DNA of 64,000 nt. It comes from VXNE01 sp965116625 (GTDB lineage: Bacteria; Pseudomonadota; Gammaproteobacteria; Pseudomonadales; Azotimanducaceae). Of this stretch, positions 63,476 through 64,000 are shown in pieces. Within the stretch, counting starts at the first letter, position 1; each line of letters begins with the position of its first letter. The notes under the pieces were generated by a model. The model did not search any database. It had not been told where the DNA came from and worked only from the letters and a program-made list of their open reading frames with translations. A program made the translations under genes and the position numbers. The DNA is taken from the NCBI GenBank assembly GCA_965116625.1, contig OZ220717.1, positions 434,001-498,000 of the forward strand. Direction: 5' to 3'.

Positions 63476-64000
63476 TTCGTCGCTCGACCGGCAAGGACCC
63501 GGGCATCCTTTCGCGACCACCGCTCCTGCGCATCCTGTGGGTGCTGGCCGTTTTCGCCGGCGGGTCGACCCTCGCCAGCGAGCCCAGTCACGGCTTCGCG
63601 TACTTTGGAGAACCCAAGTACCCGAAAGACATGGACCACTACGACTATGTGAACCCGGACGCACCGAAAGGGGGGACGGCCAGGGTAGCCGCCATTGGCA
63701 CATTCAATAATCTGAATCCCTTTGTCGACAAGGGAATACTGGCCCAGTACATCGACCCGCGCGTTTTCACGATCACCCATGAGCGGCTGATGACGGAGTC
63801 GGAAGACGAACTGGCGACCTACTACGGCCGTCTGGCGGAGACCATCGAGGTCGCTGACGACTACAGCTGGGTCGAATACACGCTGCGCAAGGACGCGCAT
63901 TGGCATGACGGTGTACCAGTCACCGTAGACGACATCCTCTGGACCTTCGATGCCTACCGGCACAAAGCGTCCAGCAGTTGGCGAAGCGCGTATCGGGACA
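63454..64000 (+). CDS. YejA-like solute-binding protein, cut by the window end
   Basis: About 182 residues are visible. A long N-terminal region and hydrophobic core (LLRILWVLAVFAGGSTLA) precede HGFAYFGEPKYPKDMDHYDY and VNPDAPKGGTARV, the YejA hallmark. GGAGGAG at 63438-63444 best supports a TTG start at 63454, overlapping the nitroreductase by 22 bases; no good ATG is seen. It is the third such gene in the window. Confidence 0.8.
   Translation, partial: MGSVRQLIRRSTGKDPGILSRPPLLRILWVLAVFAGGSTLASEPSHGFAYFGEPKYPKDMDHYDYVNPDAPKGGTARVAAIGTFNNLNPFVDKGILAQYIDPRVFTITHERLMTESEDELATYYGRLAETIEVADDYSWVEYTLRKDAHWHDGVPVTVDDILWTFDAYRHKASSSWRSAYRD

Overview
The window looks like a high-GC gammaproteobacterial chromosome, probably an uncultured marine or host-associated lineage. 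The blocks lptD-surA-rsmA-apaG-apaH, infC-rpmI-rplT-pheS-pheT-ihfA-merR, tsaD/folB/rpsU and amgK-murU are gammaproteobacterial gene orders. CaiB/BaiF CoA-transferase, acyl-CoA dehydrogenase, phytanoyl-CoA dioxygenase, sulfatase and TonB-receptor genes fit an aerobic heterotroph. No rRNA, complete insertion sequence, prophage or CRISPR array was seen. The lineage call is inferred from gene order and content only.

Region by region: 1-1253 holds the end of a small membrane protein gene and epmB. 1254-4714 is an AT-richer accessory island. It encodes two short peptides with double-glycine leaders (MRELT..ET..AAGG) and three tandem paralogous membrane proteins of unknown function, with duplicated upstream regions and an intergenic inverted repeat that carries a compensatory base change. 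This is the best candidate for an undescribed system. 4832-16399 is catabolic: enoyl-CoA hydratase, acetoacetate-decarboxylase-like protein, double CoA-transferase, beta carbonic anhydrase, FetB-like permease, semialdehyde dehydrogenase, PHP phosphatase, acyl-CoA dehydrogenase and an MBL-fold hydrolase. 16562-19434 is korAB, followed by a dispersed hairpin-rich repeat, a Gfo/Idh/MocA oxidoreductase and a YejA-like binding protein.

22667-24690 is an ECF sigma / anti-sigma / lipoprotein operon next to tRNA-Pro. 25058-25555 is a brnTA toxin-antitoxin module whose toxin gene is frameshifted. 25631-30135 holds HAD, diheme cytochrome c, sulfatase and PhyH genes. 30209-36352 is the translation cluster, with a repeat array separating pheS from pheT and tRNA-Val/hipBA lying upstream of infC. 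38353-41632 holds thioesterase, aldo/keto reductase and MFS genes. 41743-45627 is rpsU, a glycosyltransferase-sulfotransferase fusion, 24-bp tandem repeats, tsaD and folB. 45634-53200 is envelope and ribosome housekeeping (apaH, apaG, rsmA, surA, lptD, amgK, murU).

53201-64000 is a probable uptake and metabolism region. It has two large TonB-dependent receptors with matched promoters and matched terminators, an unknown 221-aa protein between them, a second PhyH oxygenase, a nitroreductase and two YejA-like periplasmic binding proteins. The second binding protein runs off the window end. No permease or ATPase for these binding proteins is present.
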